Shown here: positions 1 to 8,726 of the stretch, piece by piece
Layout of the letters: each line of letters opens with the position of its first letter
Numbering within the stretch: the first letter of the stretch is position 1
Assembly: GCF_001456355.1 (NCBI RefSeq)
Contig: NZ_CP010271.1
Span: forward strand, 4,216,001-4,280,000
Length of the DNA: 64,000 bases
From: Mycobacteroides saopaulense
Lineage (GTDB): Bacteria > Actinomycetota > Actinomycetes > Mycobacteriales > Mycobacteriaceae
Reading direction: 5' to 3'
The notes under the pieces: model-generated
Seen by the model: only the letters and a program-made list of their open reading frames with translations
Database searches by the model: none
What the model was told of the DNA's origin: nothing
Program-made: the position numbers and the translations under genes

Positions 1-1100
1 TCTTCGACGCGACCGGCATCACCACCCCGGTCGAGCTGAAGCAGCTGCACGAGTTCTTCACCCCGCTGCTGCGCAACGTCGGCAAGTCGGGCCGGCTGCT
101 GGTCATCGGCACCACCCCCGACAAGGCCGCCACCACCGACGAGCGCATCGCCCAGCGTGCCCTGGAGGGCTTCACCCGCTCGCTGGCCAAGGAGTTCGGT
201 AACGGCGCCACCGTGCAGCTGGTATACCTGCACCCCGACGCCAAGACCGGTGCCACCGGCCTGGAGTCGACGGTCCGCTTCATCCTGTCGGCCAAGTCGA
301 CCTACGTGGACGGCCAGGTGTTCTACGTGGGCGCCGACGACTCCACCCCGCCCGCCGACTGGGACAAGCCGCTGGCCGGCAAGGTCGCCATCGTCACCGG
401 TGCCGCCCGCGGTATCGGTGAGACCATCGCCGAGGTGTTCGCCCGCGACGGCGCCGCCGTCGTCGCGATCGACATGCCATCTGAAGAACTGAACGAGCTG
501 GCCTCACGCGTCGGTGGCACCGCCCTGGCCCTGGACGTCACCGCGGCCGACGCGGTCGACCAGATCACCGCGCACGTCAAGGAGCACCACGGCGGCAAGG
601 CCGACATCCTGGTCAACAACGCCGGCATCACCCGCGACAAGCTGCTGGCCAACATGGACGACGCCCGCTGGGACTCCGTCATCGCCGTGAACCTGCTTGC
701 GCCGCAACGCCTCACCGAGGGACTCATCGAGAACGGCACCATCGGGGACGGCGGACGCATCGTCGGCCTGGCTTCCATCGCCGGCATCGCCGGTAACCGC
801 GGCCAGACCAACTACGGCGCCACCAAGGCCGGCATGATCGGCATCACCCAGGCGCTGGCCCCCTCGCTGGCCGAGAAGGGCATCACCATCAACGCCGTCG
901 CGCCTGGCTTCATCGAGACCAAGATGACCGCCGCGATCCCGCTGGCCAACCGCGAGGTGGGTCGCCGCATCAACTCACTGAACCAAGGTGGCGAGCCGGT
1001 GGACGTCGCCGAGACCATCGCCTACTTCGCCAGCCCGGCATCGAACGCGGTGACCGGCAACGTGGTTCGCGTCTGCGGCCAGTCCTGGTTGGGAGCGTAG
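1..1100 (+). CDS. fabG4: 3-oxoacyl-ACP/CoA reductase FabG4, 5' truncated by window edge
   Basis: NADH-dependent beta-ketoacyl reductase of the high-molecular-weight FabG class (Rv0242c family, about 454 residues). The frame is open from base 3, so the start and the first part of the N-terminal flavodoxin-like half lie outside the window. The C-terminal half is a complete short-chain dehydrogenase: the Rossmann motif VTGAARGIG follows GKVAI, NNAG is present, and the Ser-Tyr-Lys centre is seen as [10 protein letters not shown] then NYGATKAG. It sits 2 nt upstream of htdX, its usual partner, so the pair would carry out reduction and dehydration of long acyl thioesters. Family and neighbour assignment is firm. 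Exact chain-length preference cannot be read from sequence. Confidence 0.93.
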   Translation, partial: FDATGITTPVELKQLHEFFTPLLRNVGKSGRLLVIGTTPDKAATTDERIAQRALEGFTRSLAKEFGNGATVQLVYLHPDAKTGATGLESTVRFILSAKSTYVDGQVFYVGADDSTPPADWDKPLAGKVAIVTGAARGIGETIAEVFARDGAAVVAIDMPSEELNELASRVGGTALALDVTAADAVDQITAHVKEHHGGKADILVNNAGITRDKLLANMDDARWDSVIAVNLLAPQRLTEGLIENGTIGDGGRIVGLASIAGIAGNRGQTNYGATKAGMIGITQALAPSLAEKGITINAVAPGFIETKMTAAIPLANREVGRRINSLNQGGEPVDVAETIAYFASPASNAVTGNVVRVCGQSWLGA

Positions 1101-1102
1101 CG

Positions 1103-1945
1103 ATGAGCCAGCCTTCCGGGCTTCAGAACATGGTGATGGCGGCAGTGGGTGCACTGCCGTTCATCCCTCGCCCAGACGTATTGCCGTCCAGGGTTGTTCG
1201 CACCCACGGCGTGCAGATCGATCCGGCTCATGTGGCCGCGTACGCCAAGGTGACGGGTCTGTCTTTCACCGACAAGGTGCCGGTCACGTATCCGTTCGCC
1301 TTGCAGTTCCCGTCGGTGATGTCGTTGGTGGCGAGCCTGGACTTCCCGTTCCCGGCCATCGGCACGGTGCACCTGGAGAACCACATCACGCAGCACCGCG
1401 CCATCACCGCGACCGATACCGTCGACATCGAGGTGCGTGCCGAGAATCTGCGTGAGCACCGCAAGGGGCTGCTGGCCGACATCGTCACCGATGTCTCCAT
1501 CGGCACCGAGACGGTCTGGCAGCAGACCATGACGTTCCTGCGCCAGCAGCGCACCAGCCTGTCGGACGGCGTCAAGCCGGAGCCGCCGAAGGCCGTCAAG
1601 CTGCCGCCGCCGAACTCGACGCTGCGGATCAGCGGCGGCCAGATTCGTCGCTACGCCTCCGTGGGTGGGGACCACAACCCGATCCACACCTCGTCGATCG
1701 GCGCCAAGGTGCTCGGCTTCCCGAAGGCGATCGCCCACGGAATGTTCACCGCAGCAGCCGTTCTGGCCAATATTCAGGGCGAGATCCCCGATGCGGTGCG
1801 TTACGACGTCAAGTTCGGCAAGCCGATCCTGCTACCCGCCGCGGTGGGTGTGTGGATCGAGAAGGACGGCAACGGCTGGGACATCGCCGTGCGCAATCCG
1901 AAGAAGGGTGACCCGCACCTGACGGGCAGCATCACGCCGCTCTGA
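1103..1945 (+). CDS. htdX: 3-hydroxyacyl-thioester dehydratase HtdX (MaoC family)
   Basis: MaoC-like (R)-3-hydroxyacyl thioester dehydratase of 280 residues, ortholog of Rv0241c. The C-terminal hot-dog domain carries the hydratase-2 motif GGDHNPIHTS, with catalytic Asp and His, followed by AHGMFTAA. The N-terminal half is a degenerate second hot-dog. The ATG is 2 nt after the fabG4 stop, with GGGAG in the fabG4 tail as ribosome site, so the two are co-translated. A strong hairpin terminator follows at 1959-1992. Role: dehydrating 3-hydroxyacyl-CoA/ACP made by FabG4, in fatty acid or mycolate precursor metabolism (from family knowledge). Confidence 0.93.
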   Translation: MSQPSGLQNMVMAAVGALPFIPRPDVLPSRVVRTHGVQIDPAHVAAYAKVTGLSFTDKVPVTYPFALQFPSVMSLVASLDFPFPAIGTVHLENHITQHRAITATDTVDIEVRAENLREHRKGLLADIVTDVSIGTETVWQQTMTFLRQQRTSLSDGVKPEPPKAVKLPPPNSTLRISGGQIRRYASVGGDHNPIHTSSIGAKVLGFPKAIAHGMFTAAAVLANIQGEIPDAVRYDVKFGKPILLPAAVGVWIEKDGNGWDIAVRNPKKGDPHLTGSITPL

Positions 1946-1958
1946 GAAGCATCTCGCG

Positions 1959-1992
1959 AGGGCCCGCGACTGATAATCCGGTCGTGGGCCCT
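1959..1992 (+). terminator. Rho-independent terminator after htdX
   Basis: Twelve-base arms AGGGCCCGCGAC (1959-1970) and GTCGTGGGCCCT (1981-1992) pair with a single G-T wobble around a 10-nt loop, and the right arm runs into TT. It lies 14 nt after the htdX stop and closes the fabG4-htdX unit. Confidence 0.8.
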
Positions 1993-2022
1993 TTGCGTGG
2001 CCGGACCGGAAACACAACCGTG

Positions 2023-2084
2023 AGTGCCCGGCTACGAGCGACATGTTCGGGTACGACAAACGGTGTCGCTCAGAGGCGGGCACT
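2023..2084. repeat. Nested double inverted repeat in the htdX downstream intergenic region
   Basis: Two perfect 8-bp stems are nested: outer AGTGCCCG (2023-2030) with CGGGCACT (2077-2084), and inner GAGCGACA (2036-2043) with TGTCGCTC (2064-2071). They are separated by a symmetric 5x5 internal loop and close a 20-nt apical loop. It lies between the htdX terminator and the next gene, about 110 nt before that start. It could be a second terminator, a structured leader or a mobile palindrome. I do not recognise a known RNA family. Confidence 0.5.
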
Positions 2085-2195
2085 AAGCACACGCTGGGGG
2101 ACGTTCGCACTCGACGAGAGTGCGATGAGTTGTCGGATCCGGGGAGGTCTCTTCGTCATAGGGGTAGAGATCCACCTCTAGAAACAGGAGCCATC

Positions 2196-2762
2196 ATGAC
2201 CACAGCACTGCACCCGCTACAGACCGTCGCCCATGCCCGTGCCGCGCTGCACGAGGTAGTCAGCCATCTCACCGACGCGGACAACGACAAGCAGACGCCC
2301 AACGCCAAGTTCACGGTCGCCCAGCTCACCGAACACCTGCAGAACTCCATCGCGCTGCTCGGTAGCGCCGCCGGTGTCGACATCGACGTCGCCGGTGCGG
2401 GATCCGTGGCCGAGCGCATACTCGCGCAGTCACAGGCAGCCGTCGACGCCTGGCAGTCGCGTGGCATCGACGGAACGGTGACCCTGCCGATCGGCGAGTA
2501 TCCCGCCGAGGTCGCCGTACGCATTCTCGGCGCGGAGTTCCTGGTCCACGCCTGGGATTACGCCGTCTCCACGGATCAGGAATTCGATCCGATGGACGAG
2601 CTCACCGACAGCGTCCTGGAGTCGGCGCGGATGATCATCCAGCCGGAGCGCCGCGACGGAGACTTCTTCGCCGACGAGGTGCCCGTATCCGATGACTCGT
2701 CAAACCTCGTGAAGCTCATCGCCTTCACCGGCCGCAACCCGGAGTGGTCACCGGCAAGTTAG
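2196..2762 (+). CDS. TIGR03086-type (DinB/mycothiol maleylpyruvate isomerase-like) protein
   Basis: A 188-residue helical protein of the TIGR03086 kind, related to the DinB/MDMPI metal-binding fold found widely in actinobacteria. Visible features are the N-terminal [10 protein letters not shown] helix, the Q-L-T-E-H-L segment, and the central [10 protein letters not shown] motif near residue 115, whose His is a usual metal ligand. The open frame extends upstream, but ATG 2196 is preferred because AACAGGAG stands just before it and the protein's conserved N-terminus begins there. Substrate unknown. Members are thought to use mycothiol, but that is not shown for this one. Stands alone between a terminator and the sulfate operon. 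Confidence 0.7.
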   Translation: MTTALHPLQTVAHARAALHEVVSHLTDADNDKQTPNAKFTVAQLTEHLQNSIALLGSAAGVDIDVAGAGSVAERILAQSQAAVDAWQSRGIDGTVTLPIGEYPAEVAVRILGAEFLVHAWDYAVSTDQEFDPMDELTDSVLESARMIIQPERRDGDFFADEVPVSDDSSNLVKLIAFTGRNPEWSPAS

Positions 2763-2859
2763 CCGGAGTAATACTCACGCTGATCTCGACGGCTGTACTT
2801 CGGCGAACCACTCGTTACGATCGCTCGTCATTTCTTGCAGCAAATTCGAGGAGCGCGTC

Positions 2860-3978
2860 GTGTCAGCGGACGAGGATCATCGGGAAACGCCATCCGCCGA
2901 CTGGCGGGCACTGCTGCGTCAGCTCCCGCTGTTGAACATTCTGGGCGTGGTCGCCGTCCTCGTGGCGGCGACGCTGGTGGTAGTCAAGAACCTGCCCGAC
3001 CACAGCACCGATCAACTGCTCAACGTCTCGTACGACCCGACGCGCGAGCTCTACAACGTCGTCGACGGCACCTTCACCAAGCAGTACAGGGACAAGACCG
3101 GCAAGACGATCGAGATCAAGCGCACGAACGGCGGCTCGTCGCGACAGGCCCGCAGCGTTCTGGACGGCAGCCAACGCGCGGACGTGGTCTCGCTGGCCTC
3201 CGTCAGCGACGTGGACACGCTCAGCCTGCGCGGACTGATCGCGCCGAACTGGCGTCAACGGCTGCCGAACAGCTCTGTCCCCTACACCTCCACGATCGTG
3301 TTCGTCGTCCGCAAGGGCAACCCGCGCGGCATCCACGACTGGCCAGACCTCGTCAAGGACAACGTCTCCGTCGTCACCCCGAACCCCCGCACCTCCGGCA
3401 ACGGACAGCTCTCCGTGCTGGCGGCCTGGGGCTCGGTCGTGACGCGGGGCGGGAGCGAGGCCGACGCCCGCGCCTATTTGACCGCCCTGTTCCGGAATGT
3501 GGCGGCCCTGGACAGCGGCGCACGCGGCGCCACCAACACGTTCTCGGTGCAACGCCTCGGTGATGTGCATCTGACATGGGAGAACGAGGCGATCAACGAA
3601 GTCGACGCCAACAAGGGCGAACTCGAGCTCATCTACCCACCGGTGAGCATCCGGGCCGAACCGGCCGTCGCGTGGGTGGATGCCAATCTGAGCGACCCCA
3701 AGCGGGTCGCGCTGGCCAAGGCCTATCTGGAGTACCTGTTCACCGACGAGGCCCAGGAGGTCGCCGCGCAGCGCGGTTACCGTCCTTTCAAGCCCGAAAT
3801 CCTTGCCCGGCATAGCAATACGCTGCCCGCGATCACCCAGTTCCCCATCACGGCAATCGCGACCAGTTGGGACGACGCACGCCAGAAGTTCTTCTCCGAC
3901 AACGGCATCTACGAGACCATCCCGCGCAACACCAACCGGGGCACCACCACGTTCGCTTCCGACAGACAAGGACGCTAG
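2860..3978 (+). CDS. Sulfate-binding protein with N-terminal membrane anchor
   Basis: Periplasmic substrate-binding protein of the sulfate/thiosulfate (SubI/Sbp) family, 372 residues from GTG 2860 (GAGGAG just upstream). A hydrophobic segment at about residues 26-45 follows a charged cytoplasmic N-terminus and has no lipobox Cys, so it looks like a signal anchor rather than a lipoprotein. Family features are [12 protein letters not shown], the [11 protein letters not shown] anion-binding loop, DVVSLAS, and TWENEA near residue 238. No ABC permease or ATPase follows; the next gene, starting on the base after the stop, is a SulP permease. The simplest reading is that it feeds sulfate to SulP. 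It could instead serve an ABC transporter encoded elsewhere. Confidence 0.85.
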   Translation: MSADEDHRETPSADWRALLRQLPLLNILGVVAVLVAATLVVVKNLPDHSTDQLLNVSYDPTRELYNVVDGTFTKQYRDKTGKTIEIKRTNGGSSRQARSVLDGSQRADVVSLASVSDVDTLSLRGLIAPNWRQRLPNSSVPYTSTIVFVVRKGNPRGIHDWPDLVKDNVSVVTPNPRTSGNGQLSVLAAWGSVVTRGGSEADARAYLTALFRNVAALDSGARGATNTFSVQRLGDVHLTWENEAINEVDANKGELELIYPPVSIRAEPAVAWVDANLSDPKRVALAKAYLEYLFTDEAQEVAAQRGYRPFKPEILARHSNTLPAITQFPITAIATSWDDARQKFFSDNGIYETIPRNTNRGTTTFASDRQGR

Positions 3979-5739
3979 ATGCCTTCGGCACTGGGACTAT
4001 TCGAGACCTACGACGCGATCAAGGCTCGTCGCGACATCATCGCCGGCCTGACGGTGGCGGCAATCTCACTGCCACAGGCCATGGCCTATGCGCTCATCGC
4101 CGGCGTCGATCCGAAATACGGCGTCTACTCCGCGATCGTGGTCGCGGCCATCGCGTCGATCTTCGGGTCCTCGTCACACCTCATCAACGGACCCACCAGC
4201 GCCATCTCGCTGCTGGTGTTCAGCTCGCTGGCCTTCCTGGACCCGGAGAACCGCACCGGACTGTTCGAGGCGCTGTTCCTGCTGGGCGTGCTGGTGGGTG
4301 CGATCCAGATCCTGATCGCCGTCTTCAAACTCGGCGACCTCACCCGGTACATCTCCGAATCCGTGGTGATCGGATTCATGGCCAGTGCGGCCCTGCTGCT
4401 GGCGATCGGCCAGCTGGCCAACGCAATCGGCGTGCGGGACAAGGGCGACGGGCACATGCAGGTGCTGCAGCGCGCCTGGCTCACCCTGTTCCACGGCGAC
4501 GCCGTGAACTATCGCGCGCTGGCCTTGAGCGGCACAGCTGTGGTGTTGGCGGTGCTGTTGCGCCGGCTGGTCCAGCGCTACGGTCTGCCGCAGATCGACA
4601 TGCTGCTGGTGCTGATCGTCACCGCCATCATCGCCTACGCCTACGGCTGGTCGGTGCCGGACGGCACCGGCCACACCGATGTGAAGATCTCCGGAAAGAT
4701 CCCCGCCAGCCTGCCGGAATTCCACATCCCCGAGGTTCAGGTGAGCACCCTGGGTGAGCTGTCGCACGGCGCGCTGGCCATCGCGTTCATCGGACTGATC
4801 GAGGCCCTGTCCATCGCGCACCACACCGGGCAGCAGATCGACTACAACCGTCAAATCCTTGCCGAGGGTCTGGCCAACCTCGCCGGTGGCTTCTTCCAGA
4901 GCCTGCCGGGCTCGGGTTCACTGTCGCGTTCTGCCATCAACTATCAGTCCGGTGCCGCGACACGGTTCTCCGGAATCGTCAGCGCGGCAACGGTAACCAT
5001 CGCGCTGTTACTCTTCGCGCCCCTGCTCCGCTACATCCCGCAGGCCGCTCTGGCCGGCCTGCTGCTGGTCACCGCGGTGCGGCTGGTCGACTTCCGGCGC
5101 CTCGCCTACGCGGTGAAGGCCTCCCGGTACGACGCCGGGCTGGTCATCATCACCGCGGTGGTCGGTGTGGCCGTCAACCTGGACACCGCCGTGCTCGTCG
5201 GCGTGGTGCTGTCGATCCTGTTGTTCGTGCCCCGGGCGGCCAAGCTCAAGGCGGCCGAGCTCGTGGTGACCCAGGAGGGCGTCATTCGGGAGCGCACACC
5301 CCAGGACACTCCGCCCGGCGCGGGGTCACCGGTCATCTACGACCTGGAGGGCGAGCTGTTCTTCGGCGCGGCACCCGAACTCGACCGCTATCTGGACGCG
5401 CTACACACCAGGATCCGCGACGAGAACCTGAAGGTGGTGATCCTGCGCCTGAAGCGGGTGCGCCATCCCGACGTCGTCTGCATCGAACGTCTTGAACACT
5501 TCATCAAGGAGCAGCAGGAACTCGGCGTCACCGTCCTGCTCGCCGGGGTGCGCTCGGATTCGCTTGCGCTGCTGCAGAACGTCGGATTCACCGACTGGCT
5601 CCCGGCCGAGCAGGTTTTCCCCGAGGAGGACCGGGAGTTCTCGGCGACACTGCGAGCCGTGCGGTATGCGCAGACCCATCTGCAGGAAGTGCCCTCGGAC
5701 CCGGCGGCGACCCGCGAGAAGCTCTACTACCTGGTGTGA
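3979..5739 (+). CDS. SulP family sulfate permease with C-terminal STAS domain
   Basis: Secondary anion transporter of 586 residues. The N-terminal part shows the SulP signature around DIIAGLTVAAISLPQAMAYA (residues about 17-36) and NGPTSAISLL, followed by about a dozen hydrophobic spans to about residue 430. The C-terminal part is a cytoplasmic STAS domain, beginning near VIYDLEGELFFGAAPEL and including VVILRLKRVRHPD. Length is normal for the family. The ATG abuts the stop of the sulfate-binding protein gene, so the two are a translationally linked pair. Likely role: proton- or sodium-coupled sulfate uptake for cysteine and sulfolipid metabolism. Substrate is inferred from the partner. It converges with the TetR gene, leaving only 4 nt between stops. 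Confidence 0.9.
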   Translation: MPSALGLFETYDAIKARRDIIAGLTVAAISLPQAMAYALIAGVDPKYGVYSAIVVAAIASIFGSSSHLINGPTSAISLLVFSSLAFLDPENRTGLFEALFLLGVLVGAIQILIAVFKLGDLTRYISESVVIGFMASAALLLAIGQLANAIGVRDKGDGHMQVLQRAWLTLFHGDAVNYRALALSGTAVVLAVLLRRLVQRYGLPQIDMLLVLIVTAIIAYAYGWSVPDGTGHTDVKISGKIPASLPEFHIPEVQVSTLGELSHGALAIAFIGLIEALSIAHHTGQQIDYNRQILAEGLANLAGGFFQSLPGSGSLSRSAINYQSGAATRFSGIVSAATVTIALLLFAPLLRYIPQAALAGLLLVTAVRLVDFRRLAYAVKASRYDAGLVIITAVVGVAVNLDTAVLVGVVLSILLFVPRAAKLKAAELVVTQEGVIRERTPQDTPPGAGSPVIYDLEGELFFGAAPELDRYLDALHTRIRDENLKVVILRLKRVRHPDVVCIERLEHFIKEQQELGVTVLLAGVRSDSLALLQNVGFTDWLPAEQVFPEEDREFSATLRAVRYAQTHLQEVPSDPAATREKLYYLV

Positions 5740-5743
5740 GGGC

Positions 5744-6361
5744 CTAGGCGCGCTTGGCCACCGGCTCGTCGCGCGGACGGCCACGCAGACCGCGCCAACC
5801 GAGGTTGAGCAAGGTGTCCTTGGCGCTCTCCACCTTGATGTCGCCCGTCGCGACACGGGAAGCGACGGCCTCGCCGCCGCCGACGAGGGCCACGGCCATG
5901 GCGTCGTAGTCGGTCTCGGGGTCGATCTCGGGTGAGGCGGCCTTGATCAGCCGCGCCACCAGTTCGATGATCCGATCGCGCCCCTCGCGCACCTGCTTGG
6001 CGAACAGTTGCGTGCTGGTGGCTTGCCCATAGATCACGATCCACGAGGCCCGATGGGTATCGACATAGTTGAGGAAAGATACGACCGTGGTGCTCAACAC
6101 ATCTCGAGGCGACTGAGTCAGATCGATGTCGCCGCGGACCGCTTCGACAAACCGGCCGAGCTCGCGGCGCAGGCACGCGACGAAGAGGTCTTCCTTGGAG
6201 CCGTAATACAGGTACAACATCGGCTTGGAGATCTTGGCCGCCGCCGCAATGGCATCCATCGAGGTATCCCGGAAGCCGTTCAGCGCGAACTCTTGCACCG
6301 CGGCATCCAGCATCTGCTGCTCCCGAACGGCACGGGGCAGCCGCTTGGTACCACCGGCCAT
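5744..6361 (-). CDS. TetR family regulator (Rv0238-like)
   Basis: DNA-binding repressor of 205 residues. The N-terminal TetR helix-turn-helix is clear: REQQMLDAAVQEFALNGF, then TSMDAIAAAAKISKPMLYLYYGSKEDLF (residues about 14-62). The C-terminal ligand domain is unremarkable. By position between htdX and lpqI it corresponds to Rv0238. A 16-bp palindrome 33 nt upstream of its start (6394-6409) is a good candidate for its own operator, which would imply autoregulation. The same site could reach the divergent terC. Ligand unknown. Confidence 0.88.
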   Translation of the reverse strand: MAGGTKRLPRAVREQQMLDAAVQEFALNGFRDTSMDAIAAAAKISKPMLYLYYGSKEDLFVACLRRELGRFVEAVRGDIDLTQSPRDVLSTTVVSFLNYVDTHRASWIVIYGQATSTQLFAKQVREGRDRIIELVARLIKAASPEIDPETDYDAMAVALVGGGEAVASRVATGDIKVESAKDTLLNLGWRGLRGRPRDEPVAKRA

Positions 6362-6393
6362 GGCTGCCTCCGAGCTTGGAACGTGAACGCGAA

Positions 6394-6409
6394 CTTACTC
6401 CAGAGTAAG
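6394..6409. promoter_or_regulatory. Candidate TetR operator between TetR gene and terC
   Basis: Perfect palindrome CTTACTC-CA-GAGTAAG in the 176-nt divergent intergenic region, placed where a TetR protein would repress its own promoter. Its symmetry and size are typical for TetR boxes; binding is inferred. Confidence 0.5.
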
Positions 6410-6537
6410 CTACTGGGTGGTTCGACTATTGCATACGCCCCACGGACGCGGGCTGCGTCTGCCCAAATGGAGTGTTTTTCTCTCCGACTCCAGGGTAGCG
6501 CGCAAACGTCACTCTCCCGATACCCCCACCCCGTACC

Positions 6538-7434
6538 ATGCGCGGCGTGGACTTCACTCTCGCGCTGACCCCCGATCTGGTGGCCGTCTTCCTCACCCTG
6601 TTTGTGCTGGAGGTGGTGCTGGGGATCGACAACGTCATCTTCATCTCGATTCTGGCCAGCAAGCTGCCCAGCGGCCAGCAGGCACGAGCACGCAATCTGG
6701 GGCTCACGCTGGCAATGGTCATGCGCGTCGGCCTGGTGTTCCTGGCCGGCTGGATCATCACCCTCAAAGAGGACGTTGTGGAGCTATTCGGCCACGGCTT
6801 CTCGATCAAGGACTTCATCCTGATCGCGGGCGGACTGTTCCTGGTGTACAAGGCCGTTCACGAAATACATCTCAAGCTCGAAGGCGTCGCGGAGGAAAGC
6901 GAATCATCCTCGGCAACAGCGACATTCAGGTCCGTTCTGGTGCAGATCCTGCTACTGGACCTGGTGTTCTCACTCGACTCGGTGATCACCGCGGTGGGCA
7001 TGACAGGCAACATGATCATCATCGTCACAGTGGTGGTGCTCTCCTTCGGGATCATGCTCTTCGCCTCCCGCTTCGTCTTCGCCTTTGTCAACCGGCACCC
7101 GACCGTCAAGATGCTGGCGTTGTCCTTCTTGCTGCTCATCGGGGTGTTCCTCATCGCCGACGGATTCGGCATCAAGATCGACAAGGCGATGATCTACGGC
7201 CCCATGGCGTTCGCGATCCTGGTCGAGGCCCTCAATCTGTTGGCCGCGGCACGGAAAGCCCGGCAGGACAACACGACTCGCCAGCCTGTCGCCCTGCGGC
7301 CGAGTTATCCGGGTGTGGACGAGTCCGTCGCGATCGCGGCGGCCACCTCCACCAGCCCGGACGCCGGGTCGGTCGGCCTGTCCCGTAAGCCGGTGGACGG
7401 TCTCGGCGGTGATGAGCGCGCGGGCCTGGGCTAG
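6538..7434 (+). CDS. TerC family integral membrane protein
   Basis: TerC/YkoY-type membrane protein of 298 residues. The two family signatures are present: EVVLGIDNVIFISILASKLP near the N-terminus and LDLVFSLDSVITAVGM in the middle, each with the conserved acidic residue of a metal-binding membrane helix. About seven hydrophobic spans are visible, then a polar C-terminal tail from about residue 235. TerC proteins act in tellurite tolerance or manganese export; which applies here is unknown. No clear ribosome site precedes ATG 6538, and GTG 6547 is a possible alternative. Its 3' end overlaps the convergent P450 gene by 4 nt. No manganese riboswitch was recognised upstream. Confidence 0.88.
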   Translation: MRGVDFTLALTPDLVAVFLTLFVLEVVLGIDNVIFISILASKLPSGQQARARNLGLTLAMVMRVGLVFLAGWIITLKEDVVELFGHGFSIKDFILIAGGLFLVYKAVHEIHLKLEGVAEESESSSATATFRSVLVQILLLDLVFSLDSVITAVGMTGNMIIIVTVVVLSFGIMLFASRFVFAFVNRHPTVKMLALSFLLLIGVFLIADGFGIKIDKAMIYGPMAFAILVEALNLLAAARKARQDNTTRQPVALRPSYPGVDESVAIAAATSTSPDAGSVGLSRKPVDGLGGDERAGLG

Positions 7435-8726
7435 AGCGACACGAGCCGCACCCGAAGCTCCTCCAGCCCCCGCAGGGAGCTGTTGGTGGTCCACCGGGGC
7501 GTGCCCGTGATGTCGATGCGGTCCACGCGGCGCACAAGCTCGCGCAGCACCGCCTGACCCTCCATGCGTGCCAATCCGGCACCCAGACACAGGTGCACGC
7601 CGGACCCGAAGGCCACGTGCTGACCGACCGGCCGGGCCGCGAGAAAGCGATCGGGCTCGTCGAACTCGCGGGGATCGCGATTGGCCGCGCCCCACAGCAG
7701 GGCCACGCGCGCCCCGGCGGGAATGATGGCATCGCCGACGCAATAGTCCTGCGCGGCGGTGCGATAGAAATTCTGGATCGGCGAGGAGAACCGCAGCTGC
7801 TCCTCGACCGCACCGGCGACGAGGCCGGGATCGGATCGGATGAGCTCGAACTGATCAGGGTTCTCCGACAGTGTCAGGAACATGGTGGACAGCAGGTTGG
7901 TGGTGGTCTCATTGCCCGCCAGGAGCAGCAACAGCGCAAGGAAGAACAGCTCGTCGTGACTGATCTCGTTCTCCCCGGCTTCGCCGACGAGCTTGCCCAG
8001 CAAGGTGTCCGGCCCGAGCAGATTGCCTTTGTCCAGCTGGGTCAGAAAGTAGTCGTGCAGATGACGTACCCCATTGAGAGTCGCCGGAACCTGGCCCACG
8101 CCCTTCAAGGAGAACTGCACATCGGCGACACGGACGGATTCGTTAGACCAGTGCCGGAAGAACGCCTCGTCCTCGGGCGGGATGCCGAGGACGTGCGCGA
8201 TCATTCGCATGGGTAGCGGAACTGCAAGGTGTTCAACGACATCCACACCAGGATTGTCGAGCAGATCGGTCATGAGCTCATGGGCCAGCCGATCCACAGT
8301 GGGCGCCCAGCCCTCCAACGCACCGCGGGTAAATCCGGGCAATGCCTTGCGGCGCAGTTCGGTGTGGCGGGGCCGATCCATGTTCAGCAGCACGGGCACC
8401 TCGAATCTGGCCCGCACCACACCATCCCGATTCGACAGCAGTGCATCGTTGCGCGCGGCCGCCCGCACGTCCTCGTAGCGGCACAGGATGAAGATGTTGC
8501 GCTTGCGGTTGTAGTGCACCCGGCCGCCCGCCAGCAGTTCCCGATAGCCCGCATGGGGATTGGCCGCGGTCTGCGGATCCATGGGATCGAAGGCGGTGTC
8601 CTGCACACCGGGGAACGGACGGCGGCGCACCTTGGCCCGCAGCTCATTCGACGCGTTCGTCACGATGGATCGGACCACCGGTCTGGTGGTGGTCCGAACC
8701 AGCCGCATGTCGTGCTTGAGGGTCAT
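7431..8726 (-). CDS. Cytochrome P450
   Basis: Soluble bacterial P450 of 431 residues with all core motifs: I-helix AGNETTTN (residues 270-277, acid E273 and T274), ExxR at E309-R312, and the heme loop FGSGVHLCLG with Cys380. Its ATG overlaps the stop of the upstream ferritin-like gene as ATGA, so the two are translationally coupled, and both are divergent from a MerR regulator. Likely role: a monooxygenase step on a hydrophobic substrate delivered by or shared with the partner. No ferredoxin gene lies nearby, so electrons must come from elsewhere. CYP family number not assigned. Confidence 0.92.
   Translation of the reverse strand: MTLKHDMRLVRTTTRPVVRSIVTNASNELRAKVRRRPFPGVQDTAFDPMDPQTAANPHAGYRELLAGGRVHYNRKRNIFILCRYEDVRAAARNDALLSNRDGVVRARFEVPVLLNMDRPRHTELRRKALPGFTRGALEGWAPTVDRLAHELMTDLLDNPGVDVVEHLAVPLPMRMIAHVLGIPPEDEAFFRHWSNESVRVADVQFSLKGVGQVPATLNGVRHLHDYFLTQLDKGNLLGPDTLLGKLVGEAGENEISHDELFFLALLLLLAGNETTTNLLSTMFLTLSENPDQFELIRSDPGLVAGAVEEQLRFSSPIQNFYRTAAQDYCVGDAIIPAGARVALLWGAANRDPREFDEPDRFLAARPVGQHVAFGSGVHLCLGAGLARMEGQAVLRELVRRVDRIDITGTPRWTTNSSLRGLEELRVRLVSL

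Noticed and set aside
6362..6537. yybP-ykoY manganese riboswitch before terC
   Set aside because: Looked for its conserved loops because TerC proteins often follow it; only the TetR-type palindrome was found.
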